A program made the position numbers and the translations under genes. From contig OX392538.1 of the NCBI GenBank assembly GCA_947623455.1, positions 434,001 to 498,000 of the forward strand: a DNA stretch of 64,000 bases. Reading direction: 5' to 3'. Each line of letters opens with the position of its first letter. Position 1 is the first letter of the stretch. The DNA is from Mimachlamys varia. Lineage: Eukaryota > Mollusca > Bivalvia > Pectinida > Pectinidae. Below the pieces are notes generated by a model. It made no database searches. It worked only from the letters and a program-made list of their open reading frames with translations, and was not told the origin of the DNA. Shown here piece by piece: positions 15,001-30,000 of this stretch.

Positions 15001-18000
15001 AGTCTCAGACATTTTATGAATATATACACTAGTTCATACAATCAGAAAATTGGTTTATGTACTTTACACCAGTAAGAATTCTATTTCTTCTTTAAATCAT
15101 AAAGAAGTCTATGTAAATCAAACAGTTTCTGCTACAGTGAATACCTTGCACTTTGTAGCATCTTGTTACGGTACAGACCCCACTCTATAAAATATAGTGT
15201 TTATCGGTATCAACCCTTCATTTTTGTGCCACCTGAAAACTTTGAAACCTCTGTATAAAATTCATTAGATATGTTTTAGGTCCTTTTTGTGTTGATTTGT
15301 AAAACATCTGAAATAATTGAATTTTGGTGTCTGTGTATGTCAGGGGAAACAGCGGTGTTTTTTTTCATTCTACATTAATATATTTTGAACACTAGGAGGC
15401 AGGCACACCATCTAATTTCATTTATCAATGGATGATCTGCAAGCAGCATTAATTTGAAACTGAAATAACAAGGAACATTTTATCAGACAGCATGCCTGAA
15501 CACATTCACTCTTTACAGTAATTGCCAAGATGTCCAAGAGGTTTTGTTTTTTGGTTTTAAATAGCTTTTTTTCACTGGTAAATAGCTATTGTCAGTCTGG
15601 TAAAGTACCTAAAAACCATCCATGGCACTTTTCCAGGGCACTGCATCTTTATGATGAGGTTACTCTGTCAATATGGCCGACATGTCTGTTTCTACGGTTA
15701 CCATCAGATTATAGGAAAATTGTGGATAATTTTAAACTGGTTTGACTTTTGAAGGATAGTTAAAATTTTACAGTTGTAACTCCTGGTGAGATTTGATTTG
15801 GTAGGTTGTGTTAAAAGGCAATGTTTTAAAACATTAACCACATATTTTGCCTTCAAATAACGCAAACAAATGTAACATACTTAAATGTGTGACTGTGGGG
15901 CTATGGTTCTGACTCAAAGTTTATAGTACTCTATATTGTTAACTGGAAATGAACAGGACAAAGGGTCAAGTTGGCCTAAAGGTTTGTTCATATCATTTCA
16001 GTAAGTGTTCAGTATATAGTAGGGATCAGTCTCTCAAGGGGAGGGGCACTTATTACAGAAAAATTGAAGCATCACATCTAACTACTATAACCGACAGTTA
16101 AATAAAATGCCTTTTTTCTTGATTAGTTTTGTGTAATGATTCCTACTAAATATAAGTTATAATACAGACCTACCCCTATTTAGAAATGGAAACAAATAAT
16201 CATTTCTCCATATCTGATCGGTCAACACTGAATCCCTGGGTGTTATAGATAGGGGGCCGGTTGTTCTAACAGACTGAACACATTGTGTAGAAGCGTGACA
16301 AGTTGTTTGACAGCGACGACGACAAACACAGTTTACATTGTTAACTACAGGTTTGGTTTTGATGACAACAGTAAAATGATGGATGTGTTTTATTTATATA
16401 TAATGTCAGTAATAGTTTCAAACATGATACAGAATCCAGAAAGGTTTTTGTAAAATATAAGGACATATGCCATTCCCCCTATACTTACTGAAGGTGGTAT
16501 AGTGCTGTTATACATGTACTTGGAGTTTCCTTCAAGAGTAACAAGGAATTCATACGATGTTGAGAGAGGGTAACTTAAGTATACAGTAAAGTATAAGGCT
16601 ATAGTAAAAGAAAATAATAATTCATGTGTTCACACTGGCCAAGTGACCTTCATCTACACAGGTCGACCTTTAACTGACCTACATTTACACAGGTCAACCT
16701 TTAACTGACCTATATCTACACAGGTCAACCTTTAACCGATCTACATTTACATAGGTCAACCTTTAACTGACCTGTAATCGAACTTAAAATCATCAAAATA
16801 TTCCTAAACCTTATATATGTGAAAGCGTGCATTAAAAGGTAGCTTTGAACAGTTTAGATATAGTGAATATTTACTCACAGTTGACTTTCCAGGTGTCTAT
16901 ATACTTACATTTAGCAGTGTATCAAAGATCACAAGTTTTGCACTGGTTGGAATAAGGTCGTAGCATTTGTGTGCCCGCATGAATTTTACAAATACCTGGT
17001 CCTCATTCTCATCTGAAATGACATAAGACATTTTTATTAAAGAGATCTTACACATCCAGTAATGGTCATATTTCCTCCAGCTCACCTCCCCTAACTGATA
17101 ATACAGCTCACCTCCCCTAACTGATAATACAGCAATCAGACACTCAGATATAGATTTTTCTTTAAAAGAGAATCTGTGCCATTTTATTGAAGATAATGTG
17201 TGCTAACCAACGAACTGTGTACTAAAAATACTAAAAAGATGAAGAAAAAGACATAATAATTATTTTAATTTCCAAAGTATGGCATGTTAAAAAGATCAAA
17301 GATAATTGATACAAATACCCAAAAAATTATTCTTCAATATGTAGATGCATTCATGAGCATGTACATATATCATAATTAAATACCAACAAATGTCACATAG
17401 TGGACAGGTAAATTGAAACCATGTCCATGTACAAGGTTATTTAAAGGTCAATAGATTTCACCAATTATCTCTGACCTTCTGACAAGTCAATCCCGAAGAC
17501 AATTTGATATAGAACTTCACAGCTTGTAGATGTATTATCAGCAGCTAGATGTTTCTATAGTAACTAGAACTGTTGACTTCTATTTCACCATTCACACCTT
17601 ACAAAATCGGAAACATGTTTGTAAAATATACATGTACCCACTTTTAAGCTTTGCAGTACAAAGCCATATTCAGTGAAATGAAAAACAGGTCTGATACATA
17701 CAAAGTTTGGATGATGTTCGGGTTCTAGTATCAAGGGGTAAACACAAATGTCTGGGTTCTAGTATCAAGGGGGTAAACACAAATGTCTGTGTTCTAGTAT
17801 CAAGGGGGTAAACACATATGTCTGAGTTCTAGTATCAAGGGGCAGGGTAAACACAAATGTCTGGGTTCTAGTATTAAGGGGGTTAACACAAATGTCTGGG
17901 TTCTAGTATTAAGGGGGTTAACACAAATGTCAGGGTTCTAGTATCAAGGGGGTACACACAAATGTTTGGGTTCTAGTATTAAGGGGGTTAACACAAATGT

Positions 18001-21000
18001 CAGGGTTCTAGTATCAAGGGGATAAACATAAATGTCTGTGTTCTAGTATCAAGGGGGTTAACACAAATGTCTCGGTTCTAGTATCAAGAGGGTAAACACA
18101 AATGTCTGGGTTCTAGTATCAAGGGGGTAAACACAGATGTCTGGGTTCTAGTATCAAGGGGCCGGATAAACACTGATGTCTGCGGTCTAGTATCAAGGGG
18201 ATAAACACAAATGTCTGGGTTTTTGTATCAAGGGGATAAACACAAATGTCTGGGTTCTAGTATCAAGGGGTAAACACAGATGTCTGGGTTCTAGTATCTA
18301 GGGGTAAACACATATGTCTGGGTTCTAGTATCAAGGGGTAAACACATATGTCTGGGTTCTAGTATCAAGGGGTAAACACAGATGTCTGGGTTCTAGTATC
18401 AAGGGGCCGGATAAACACTGATGTCTGCGGTCTAGTATCTAGGGATAAGCACAAATGTCTGGGTTCTAGTATCAAGGGATAAACACAGATGTCTGGGTTC
18501 TAGTATCAAGGGGTAAACACAAATGTCTGGGTTCTAGTATCAAGGGGGTAAACACAAATGTCTGGGTTCTAGTATCAAGGGGGTAAACACAAATGTCTGG
18601 GTTCTAGTATCAAGGGGGTAAACACAGATATTTGGGTTCTAGTATCAAGGGGCAGGGTAAAGACAAATGTCTGGGTTTTAGTATCAAGGGGATTAACACA
18701 AATGTCTGGGTTCTAGTATCAAGGGGCTTAACACCAATGTCTGGGTTCTCGTATCAAGGGGTAAAAGCAAATGTATAACTATACATAGACACATTTTGAC
18801 AAGAACAAAATAAATCAGCATAAAATGGTTATATGATTTATTTACATGTTAGTATTAAGCTCTGTGGTAGGCAAGATTCAATTAAGGCCATTACTCCAGG
18901 TGTCTGGCTGTCAGTGCAAAACACTAGTAATACCTACTGACATGATGTACTAGATGTTGTCAAACATTTATCAGTAATTTGTCAAACATTTATCAATGAT
19001 TTATCAAACATTTATAAGTAATTTGTCAAACATTCATCCGTTATTTATCAAACATTTCTCAGCAATTTGTCGAACATCTATCAATAATTTATCAGTAATT
19101 TGTGAAACATTTGTCAAACATTTATCTGTAATTTGTGAAACATTTATCAGTTATTTATCAAACATTTATCAGCAATTTGTCGAACATTTATCAGTAATTT
19201 ATCAAACATTATCAGTCATTTGTCAAACATTTTTCAGCTATTAGTCAAACATTTATCAGTAATTTGTCAAATATTCATCAGTTTTTTTATCAGTAATTTG
19301 TCAAACATTTATCAGTAATTTGTCAAACATTTATCAGTAATTTAAGAATGACTATTAGTAATTTTCTACATGTACAAATAAGAAAATGAAATTCTTTCCA
19401 AATCAGGACATACAACTTTAACAGGTATAGGTATTTTAGGCCCAGTATACCTGAGCGGACAGGTGAAAATAGCTGGAGAAGGGCATGTCTATAATTAGTA
19501 CTGATTTACCGCTTTAGTCTCCTCCTTTAACACGATTCTGATGTCTAAATCACGTGACCAGGCAGAGAAACATGCAGATCACAAGTAATAAAACTAATAA
19601 AAAACTTCAGATTTCTTAACTTAATTAATCTCTAGGTAATAAATGTCATAGCTTCTGCATAGCTAGCATGACTGATAAACAAGGATATTTAACGTAAGTT
19701 TTAAAATTAAAAATATCTTGATAAAAAGACAGACACAAGCTTAAGAAATCCTCTTTCTGGTAGAAAACATTCACCAGACTTTTTTGTTGTTACCTTTTTT
19801 CAAACAGAGTTCTAATCTATCATCAAAACATATTTACTTTTTAAAGATAACAGCCAAGGACTTATAACAGCAAGTCTCAACGACACAGGGAGTAAAAAGT
19901 GCAGTGCTCCAGGAAAGACATTTATCCTGTCAATTTCTATTATATACACCTAAACAACAAGATGTGGACAGATGAGGACAAGGAGATAACTAAGCTTTAT
20001 AAATCAGAATATACATGTGCAGATAGTGAAACAGAGAGATAACTAACAAAGTTCAGAACAATTAAAAGAAAGCAGAAACCTTTTTAAATTGTTGCATGAC
20101 TTACAATCATAGCCGGGAATTTAGGAAAACAATATAAAAAATTTACTGAATTTCATGTTTCAGACTCAGATTCAGAACTGGCTTTATAATAACATGAAGT
20201 AATTTGTGAAGTAACCAGACGGAAAAACTTTAAAACTTTTTATTTAAAATTTAATCAGAATTACAAAGACTGCTGTATCAGTAGTCAAATGAGTGGTCAG
20301 GTGATGCAGTGGTTTGATTCTCCGACCAGACATGAAAAGGTATTGGGTCACCTGTCCGACCACATGGGTTTTTTTCCGGGTTCTCCAGTTCCCTCCTACA
20401 AATAGACCTCTCACATGCTAACATCCGAACAATAGTGATTAATATAAGTTGGATAACGGGTTTCATTAACTGTTGTAAAATGAATAAAGTTTATTTATTT
20501 ATCAGCAGTCAGATCACCTTATTCAAGGAGGACGTACAATACATGAAATTTGGGTTACATGTAGACCGTACAATACATGATACATCTTAATACTTATCTC
20601 TGTCAGGCATAAGGTTATTTTACTTACAGAATATGCTATTTGCTGAGTTCACATATTTGTTTAAGTGTCAAGACTCTCTATTTTTGGTCAAACTTGAAGA
20701 AATGTGAGGTGTGATATGTCTTTTGTGGTTTTGGCTAGTAAAATTTAAGGTATAATTTGATAGCTGTTTAATGTTAAGTTATGAGAAAAGCTACAAACTT
20801 AAAGAAAAAGCAAAGGAAAATGTGTGTCAATAACAAAACAATTTTCTATAATTTTGACAAACAAGGCAATTTAACATATATTTGTTTGCTTGATCTACTT
20901 TTAAATTGACAGTTTTCTTTTTCCAAACCACAAATTATTTCAATTTGACTGAGACATAATCACCTCTTTTAGTTACCTATGGCTAATTTGCGATGTAATT

Positions 21001-24000
21001 AACTTGTATCTAGGAATTAGGGTTGTTTTTGGTCATGGTTGAAACTTTGCCAGCTTTTGAACGAGACTGTCTGTTACATGAGATTGAATCTGACATCAGG
21101 ACAGGACTGGTACTGTTTTGCTGTCCTGCATCATGAACAAAATTTGACTGGAAAAGTTGTGCGCAATACAGTGTACCTTAATTTCCTGGTGTAACTACTT
21201 TGATAGCGACATTTGGTACCGTAGGTTTATTTGGAAACTGGACAATCAAAATGTAATTAACTGATCTTTGAACAGCAACCAAACAGACAAGAACATAAAA
21301 CTTGAGGTACCTGAGAATACTTCAGTAATTCATTTTACCAGGAAGCCATGGCCACTGCCAGTGATTGGTATTTAAATCTATTAGAATCATGTCTTCTTCA
21401 CTAACCACCTGAAGCACAGCCAATTTATCACCAATCTCCATCCCCTCAACACCTGTGATCTAATTACATTTCAGTACAGGTCACTGAGGACTGGTAACTG
21501 AAATAACACTGTACCATAAACCTCTCCATTTCTACCTGATCTCAAGGACTGTGTACGTAACTAAAGTGATATTGTACCCTAAATTACTCCATTTTTACCT
21601 GTATAATGGTCCAATCTCCATCTAAAAGCTCCCATTCTAATCTCATCTTCAACAAGTGCCCTCTTTACAGATTTGAAAGCTTCAAGTTATTTTATGATTC
21701 AATATGATTTTTTTTAAAAATGCAATTATATCAATCCAGAAAAGTGTTATATGTTCCCGTAAGTAGTTAAGTACCCCCAGTACAAGTGTAATAGGAGTAA
21801 TGAACACAAAATAAGAGCATTCCTGTAGAATCTATCCACCAACAGCAACCCTTCTCGCCTATGTATTCTGGCACTAAAGACTCCTGCTACAGTAGAAACT
21901 AAAACTTGGTACCTTATACATCTACCAGGTGGTTTACTGATGTCTATACAAGTTTAACTTCCTTAAAGAGTTGATTTACTGAAACTAGAAAATGTGTCAG
22001 ACATGAATGCCCTTCTGCTGCTTTTGACTTATACAGCAGCCGTGACCTTGCATGGCCTTGACCTTTGAACCCTGAAATGAAATGAGGGGTCGCAGGTATA
22101 CTCAGATGACCTTTGTATAAGGTTTGAAGAAGATCCACCAAAGAACATGACGTTAGCGTTTACATTGAATCGGGATTGGACAGATGGACAGACATGATGC
22201 CCCCTTCCCCCTATTCTATGGGGCATACAAATCAGTGAGGGGACATTTTGACTTCGGATCAAGTCCTGTAAAGAAGGATATTTTACTAATTGGAAGAATT
22301 CACTGCTTTGTAGATTTATGACATGTTCTGAAAGACTAAGTGGTTACAGGCAGTAATTAGGTTATAATTAGAGAGTAGACCTATATTTATATATAGTACA
22401 CCTTCTATAGACAACATTAAGTTTACCTTCTATACAGACAACCATATACCTATATACAGATCACCTTAAACACCTGATGTGCTAATTAAATCAACTCTGG
22501 ACGGTTTTGTGTAGAGGCCAACAGATAACCCAATCAAAACAGACCAATACATATATACGACCCAGCAGTAAATATTGATTAGTAAGATATATGCGAAACC
22601 AAAAATAAATATTGATCAAGAAGATAGGTTCTTGAATGCTTCAGGGAAAGAAGTAGATAAAAGCAGAAGTAATCCATGCTGAACCACATTTGTTGCCTGT
22701 TGTGAGTGGATATACAACTTGATGAAGATGTGATGACCTTTTCCTGTTCAGGCTTTTGATACGTGTTATATGCCAGTAAATCAATACCGACTGCCAGGAC
22801 AGTTCCTTACTTTCTTAATTGACATCAATTAAAAGTCCAATACAAATGTATCTCAAAGGATGAAATATTGTCCTTTTCTATTACTGTGTTCACAAGATAT
22901 GAAACAATGTCCTTTTCTATTTCTGTATTCACAAGATATGAAACAATGTCCTTTTCTATTTCTGTATTCACAAGATATGAAACAATGTCCTTTTCTATTT
23001 CTGTATTCACAAGATATGAAACAATGTCCTTTTCTATTTCTGTATTCACAAGATATGAAACAATGTCCTTTTCTATTTCTGTATTCACAAGATATGAAAC
23101 AATGTCCTATTCTCTTTCTGTGTTCACAATAAGAGTGTTTATGAGGTCAAACTTGTTTGTCCCTTTTAAATACTATAAATTTATTGGAAAGATGAAGATT
23201 GCCATTATTGCCAAATCTAATCTAAGGTCCAGATCTCATTGCTGAGCACTAAGCCATCACACACATGAAGGTCTCAGGCTCAGAACCTATATTCTAACCT
23301 AGTAAAGGTCTTAGGCTGATTACACATAAAAAGCTTCTTGGGATAAAAGAAACCAACCAGACCATCCTTTTGCTTATGATTTAAAGTCACCTCAAAAATC
23401 TAAGTCTAATGGCTAAAGGCAAAACCTTACCCTGATCCTGAGTTCAACTGACCCTTATAGACATACTGATCATGGTAAGATCATGGGACAGATTAAACAG
23501 CTCACGACCTTTGCTTTGAGTAAGGTCAAGGTATCGTATATATAACTCAAATCTTACCCAGGTCTTCTATCTCCATTTTTTCAGTGGAGTCCAGTAACTG
23601 CAATGAGAGAAACATAAGTATAGATCAGTAAAACATTATAAAGCCATCTGATCTACTGAGAATCCATAGATCTGATACACTGTGGTCTGTTTTCATTGAC
23701 CCTCAAATTTAAACAACATTAGTGGACAGCACTTAAATGGAACTCGAGAGTTTCTACCATCAGGTAAAATTCTCTGTCACACTCATGCTAATGACAAGTT
23801 TTATACATGGCCTTACACTTTTATACATGACTGTGTAATGTTGGAGAAATCTTGTCTCAATCAGTATGTACATGTGCTTCAAGCTATTCCACAATAACCT
23901 TGGCCTTTAAGCATCGTGATATTAATCTCACATTAATTTGAATTTTACAGACAAACTGTGTATACATGTAGATAGCAGGTTACTGGTAAACAAGATGTCG

Positions 24001-27000
24001 TCAAACCAGCCCTTACTATCAACGTACTGTATATATACTAATTAACCCCCCCCCCCCCCACCTGCATTTTCCCCAAGCTGGGGATTTTCAAAATTGGGAA
24101 AACTTTTCATCAAAGCCTCAGATTTTACCCAACTTGTAATTTTCCTATCTTACAACTCTTGTTATGAAAGAATCTTATAACATTTTTTAATCATTCTAGC
24201 ACAATAAACATCTAAATTTTTCCTTTGTTGTGGAGTTTAAAAAGTTCTTCTTTGATATATAAGATAAATAGCTGTAATATTTTATTTCATTATTAGTGTA
24301 ATGTTATCCAATCTCCGTGACTCCCTCATCTTCACACTTCCTGCCTACCTTGTGATGATCTGTTTTGTAGACGATGGCGTGAGTGTGGTCATTGTTAGAC
24401 AACGAGGGGGGCCGCGTCACTGTAGGGGGCGCTGATTTAGGCTCGGATGATGATGAAGAAAATGACTTTAAGGGCGAGACTGGAAGAAAAAAATAAAATA
24501 TATAAGTCACCACATCAATAAGATTTTATTTTTTTATAATTATCTAAAGTCAATTGACATTAAAACGCAATCCAGCAGCAGCCAAAATTATATCCCTTAC
24601 TATTAGAGGTCAACTGGACTTTGTGATTACCAGAATATCTTATCATTGCGAGGTAATGAAATATCTGTTTGTGTGATCAACAACATCATCATTTGTACTT
24701 CACTTCCACAGCTCACATTATCAACAATGGAATCTAACCACTACAAACATTTTGAAAATATTGAATATTCACTATTTCCCTCTGTAACCACCTTTTTCAG
24801 AAGCTTCTAGTCGTCTGGTTGGTTACTATTATCATAAATGCACTATATGCACTTATGACTGGTAAACAATTCTTCCTGTTAAGTGTTTGTTCTGCAAAAC
24901 TTTTTTTGCTAATAAGTAAATCTAATTAAAATCCTTGCTCATAGAAAATTTGCAATTTCAGAATCTTATTCAATACTCGTGTGTATATATCCTGTATTAA
25001 ACATGAATGTTTTAATTTCAGACTCCAACAACTGTGTTGTGAGATTTAAAGAAAATGATCACAGCACCAGGGGCCTCAGCTGTTTATCTAATGATGACAG
25101 ATTTCCCAGCAGAGTCGTCATGTCATCATTTCAGAAGTCTTTCATCACAATATCAGCAGCAAATTTGTGTAAATGGTTCCAAAAGAAAACCAAATTAAAT
25201 TGTATTTTTGAGTAAAAGCAGATCTGGGCTCGGCAGGATAAATGGATGTAATAAAGCATCTTATATTCTATAAGTGTAGATTTCCCTCCGACTACGTAAT
25301 CTCCAGATCAATGTTTAATATGATATATGTATGTCTGTTCTAATGACAGTACAACAGTGAAATCTTAACACTTAATGCTCTGTGTAAAATAAGCCGATTC
25401 TGATTAAAACTAAAAAAATTGAAACAAAAGAAAGTAACCATACACAGCTAGACGTGTAGGCTGAAGGTAAGTAACCATACACAGCTAGACGTGTAGGCTG
25501 AAGGTAAGTAACCATACACAGCTAGACGTGTAGGCTGAAAGTATAAGTAACCATACACAGCTAGACGTGTAGGCTGAAGGTAAGTAACCATACACAGCTA
25601 GACGTGTAGGCTGAAGGTAAGTAACCATACACAGCTAGATGTGTAGGCTGAAGGTAAGTAACCACACACAGCTAGATGTGTAGGCTGAAGGTAAGTAACC
25701 ATACACAGCTAGACGTGTAGGCTGATGGTAAGTAACCATACACAGCTAGACGTGTAGGCTGAAGGTAAGTAACCATACACAGCTAGATGTGTAGGCTGAA
25801 GGTAAGTAACCATACACAGCTAGACGTGTAGGCTGAAGGTAAGTAACCATACACAGCTAGACGTGTAGGCTGAAGGTAAGTAACCATACACAGCTAGACG
25901 TGTAGGCTGAAGGTAAGTAACCATACACAGCTAGATGTGTAGGCTGAAGGTAAGTTACCATACACAGCTAGACGTGTAGGCTGAAGGTAAGTAACCATAC
26001 ACAGCTAGACGTGTAGGCTGAAGGTAAGTAACCATACACAGCTAGACGTGTAGGCTGAAGGTAAGTAACCATACACAGCTAGACGTGTAGGCTGAAGGTA
26101 AGTAACCATACACAGCTAGATGTGTAGGCTGAAGGTAAGTAACCATACACAGCTAGACATGTAGGCTGAAGGTAAGTAACCATAAACAGCTAGACGTGTA
26201 GGCTGAAGGTAAGTAACCATACACAGCTAGACGTGTAGGCTGAAGGTAAGTAACCATACACAACTAGACATGTAGGCTGAAGGAAAGTAACCATAAACAG
26301 CTAGATGTGTAGACTGAAAAGAATTAAACTCATGATTTTTTGTTTTATGCAGACTATAGTGAAATCTCTATATTTGTGTCTTTATTGACACACGCAGGTT
26401 ACAATTGAAATTTGGAACATTTGTATAGTGCATCTTTTTTATTGGAATACAAAACATGCCATCATATTCACAATGGCCTCTCTCTAATAATAATCACAAG
26501 AACACTAACATTTTACACACAGAAAGAGGATTCACAAAATTGTTGTAAGAGTACACAGATCAGCAAATAAAATGTCATGTTTCATCCTTCAGCAAACCAA
26601 GTATTTTCAGAAAACATTTTTTACAACATTTAAATGTTGGCCTTTTTTATTGTCAGGAGCTTACTAGCGTATCAGGTGTTTGTGAAGAGGAAGGTTTTAA
26701 CGGATGCTGAGCCTGAGAGCTGGTGGTGAAGACGAAGAAGAGATTTATAGATGTTGAGTCTGGCAGGTGATTAGAACTGGTCTAGCTGGGTAGACCCTAC
26801 ATGTGACACGCCCATTAGAACTGGTCTAGCTGGGTAGACCCTACATGTGACACGCCCATTAGAACTGGTCTAGCTGGGTAGACCCTACATGTGACACGCC
26901 CATTAGAACTGGTCTGGCTGGGTAGACCCTACATGTGACACGCTCATTAGAACTGGTCTGGCTGGGTAGACCCTACATGTGACACGCCCATTAGAACTGG

Positions 27001-30000
27001 TCTAGCTGGGTAGACCCTAGATGTGACACGCCCATTAGAACTGGTCTGGCTGGGTAGACCCTACATGTGACACGCCCATTAGAACTGGTCTGGCTGGGAA
27101 GACCCTACATGTGACACGCCCATTAGGACTGGTCTGGCTGGGTAGACCCTACATGTGACACGCCCATTAGAACTGGTCTGGCTGGGTAGACCCTACATGT
27201 GACACGCCCATTAGGACTGGTCTGGCTGGGTAGACCCTACATGTGACACGCCCATTAGAACTGGTCTAGTTGGGTAGACCCTACATGTGACACACCCATT
27301 AGAACTGGTCCGGCTGGGTAGACCCTACATGTGACACGCCCATTAGACTGGTCTAGCTGGGTAGACCCTACATGTGACACGCCCATTAGAACTGGTCTAG
27401 CTGGGTAGACCCTACATGTGACATACCCATTAGAACTGGTCTGGCTGGGTAGACCCTACATGTGACATACCCATTAGAACTGGTCTGGCTGGGTAGACCC
27501 TACATGTGACACGCCCATTAGAACTGGTCTGGCTGGGTAGACCCTACATGTGACACGCCCATTAGAACTGGTCTAGCTGGGTAGACCCTACATGTGACAC
27601 GCCCATTAGAACTGGTCTAGCTGGGTAGACCCTACATGTGACACGCCCATTAGAACTGGTCTAGCTGGGTAGACCCTACATGTGACACGCCCATTAGAAC
27701 TGGTCTGGCTGGGTAGACCCTACATGTGACACGCCCATTAGAACTGGTCTGGCTGGGTAGACCCTACATGTGACACGCCCATTAGAACTGGTCTGGCTGG
27801 GTAGACCCTACATGTGACACGCCCATTAGAACTGGTCTAGCTGGGTAGACCCTACATGTGACACGCCCATTAGAACTGGTCTGGCTGGGTAGACCCTACA
27901 TGTGACACGCCCATTAGAACTGGTCTGGCTGGGTAGACCCTACATGTGACACGCCCATTAGAACTGGTCTGGCTGGGTAGACCCTACATGTGACACGCCC
28001 ATTAGAACTGGTCTGGCTGGGTAGACCCTACATGTGACACGCCCATTAGAACTGGTCTGGCTGGGTAGACCCTACATGTGACACGCCCATTAGAACTGGT
28101 CTGGCTGGGTAGACCCTACATGTGACACGCCCATTAGAACTGGTCTGGCTGGGTAGACCCTACATGTGACACGCCCATTAGAACTGGTCTGGCTGGGTAT
28201 AGACCCTACATGTGACACGCCCATTAGAACTGGTCTGGCTGGGTAGACCCTACATGTGACACGCCCATTAGAACTGGTCTGGCTGGGTAGACCCTACATG
28301 TGACACGCCCATTAGAACTGGTCTGGCTGGGTAGACCCTACATGTGACACGCCCATTAGAACTGGTCTGGCTGGGTAGACCCTACATGTGACACGCCCAT
28401 TAGATCTGGTCTAGCTGGGTAGACCCTACATGTGACACGCCCATTAGAACTGGTCTGGCTGGGTAGACCCTACATGTGACACGCCCATTAGAACTGGTCT
28501 GGCTGGGTAGACCCTACATGTGACACGCCCATTAGAACTGGTCTGGCTGGGTATAGACCCTACATGTGACACGCCCATTAGGATAGATACAGCAGACAAA
28601 CCACCTGCTAATGTGCACATCATACCTGTTAACAAGCTCAGAACTGAAACCCTCCATTTGTTATAAGACGTTCAGCACACAGTGCTACAATAATCTACTA
28701 ATGATAGGATGTCTGTTAGTTGACTCTCCTACATGGAAGATTGTTTACAACTCGCTAAATATTACCATCTGCAAACACGTTTTCTTGTACTAGATATGCA
28801 TCAACCAGAAGTGAAGTCTTTTCAAGTTGCATAACATAATAAACAAGAAAACATGCACTGAACAATCTGAAAAGCATTCTACTAATTGATCCCGAGACTA
28901 TTCGATAGAGCTCTACTGCTCTGTTTGATTATGCCGTCTGTGTGCTGAAATGATTTTTGAGACCATGAGAAACAGGATCTTCTACTGTTGTGCTTGATGT
29001 TGTGTTTGATTATAGTCTATGCCTATGCGCAGCAATTATTTTGGAGGCCATGAGAAACAGAATCTTCTACTATTCTTTAATTACAGTCTGTTGTCAAACA
29101 TGATTTTGGATGCTATAAGAGGAATGTGTAAGGAATCCATAAGACACAGAATTATCTGCTATACACAGGCAGATACAAGTAACATAAGTTTTTATAATAC
29201 ATTCCTTTAATTCTTGACAGCTGTTTATGTGTATTTCATGTTTATTTTCAAACTGCACCTGAGGCAAACAATGTTTCTGTGTTTTTGCCTTACTTAAGAC
29301 TTGTCATTTAGATAAAGCCTGAGACAATTATCCCTACAGAAATAAGGCAGACTATCTATCTAAAAATCATGGATCAAGAAAAGAAATGTACTTTAATAAG
29401 AAATGTCATTGTAAGAACATCTTTTTTGCAATAAAAAAGTTGAAATACTTCTGATCCCAATTTTCTTTGAAGTAAAATATAAACTATTGAATAGTAGATC
29501 ACAATTTGCATGGTTACTTAGTTTTAAGACTTTATGATAAAAAAGTAGTATGATTATGTTTTTTATCAGCTGGTCAGGAAGAATTCAGGACAAAATCTAG
29601 CTAGTAACAAGTGGATAGGTATGTTGGTGTGTATCAACTTTAACACTAAAATCAGAAAATTCTGTAAATATATATATAACCAATAACTAGGATTTGAAAT
29701 TTAGATTTCAACATTTCAAACAGGCATTTGCATTTAAAGCAACTCAAACGAGTTTTTCCTCTACATGATTGATATAGTATTTTATCGACAGAAATGTCAG
29801 CACAGTGTTGGGTAGTGAATTAACTTAATGTAACTTCTAATTACCACCTGTAACACAGTACATGTGTACCTAAATCTCCTTCCAGGTCCGGGTATATTTC
29901 TACATAGAGCACAGACAAACATTTTAACTATTTATGTCTCCTTGATGACATTTTGTAACAGGATGTCCTATATCTAACTTACTGAGGTGAGACTCTTAAA

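Noticed and set aside
20278..20466. 62-codon minus-strand ORF with [15 protein letters not shown]
   Set aside because: A similar peptide appears at 57170-57406 because both overlap SINE-like repeats; it is not a protein family.
24979..25215. 78-codon plus-strand ORF in intron 1
   Set aside because: No recognisable motif, and it is antisense to the gene in AT-rich sequence; likely chance.
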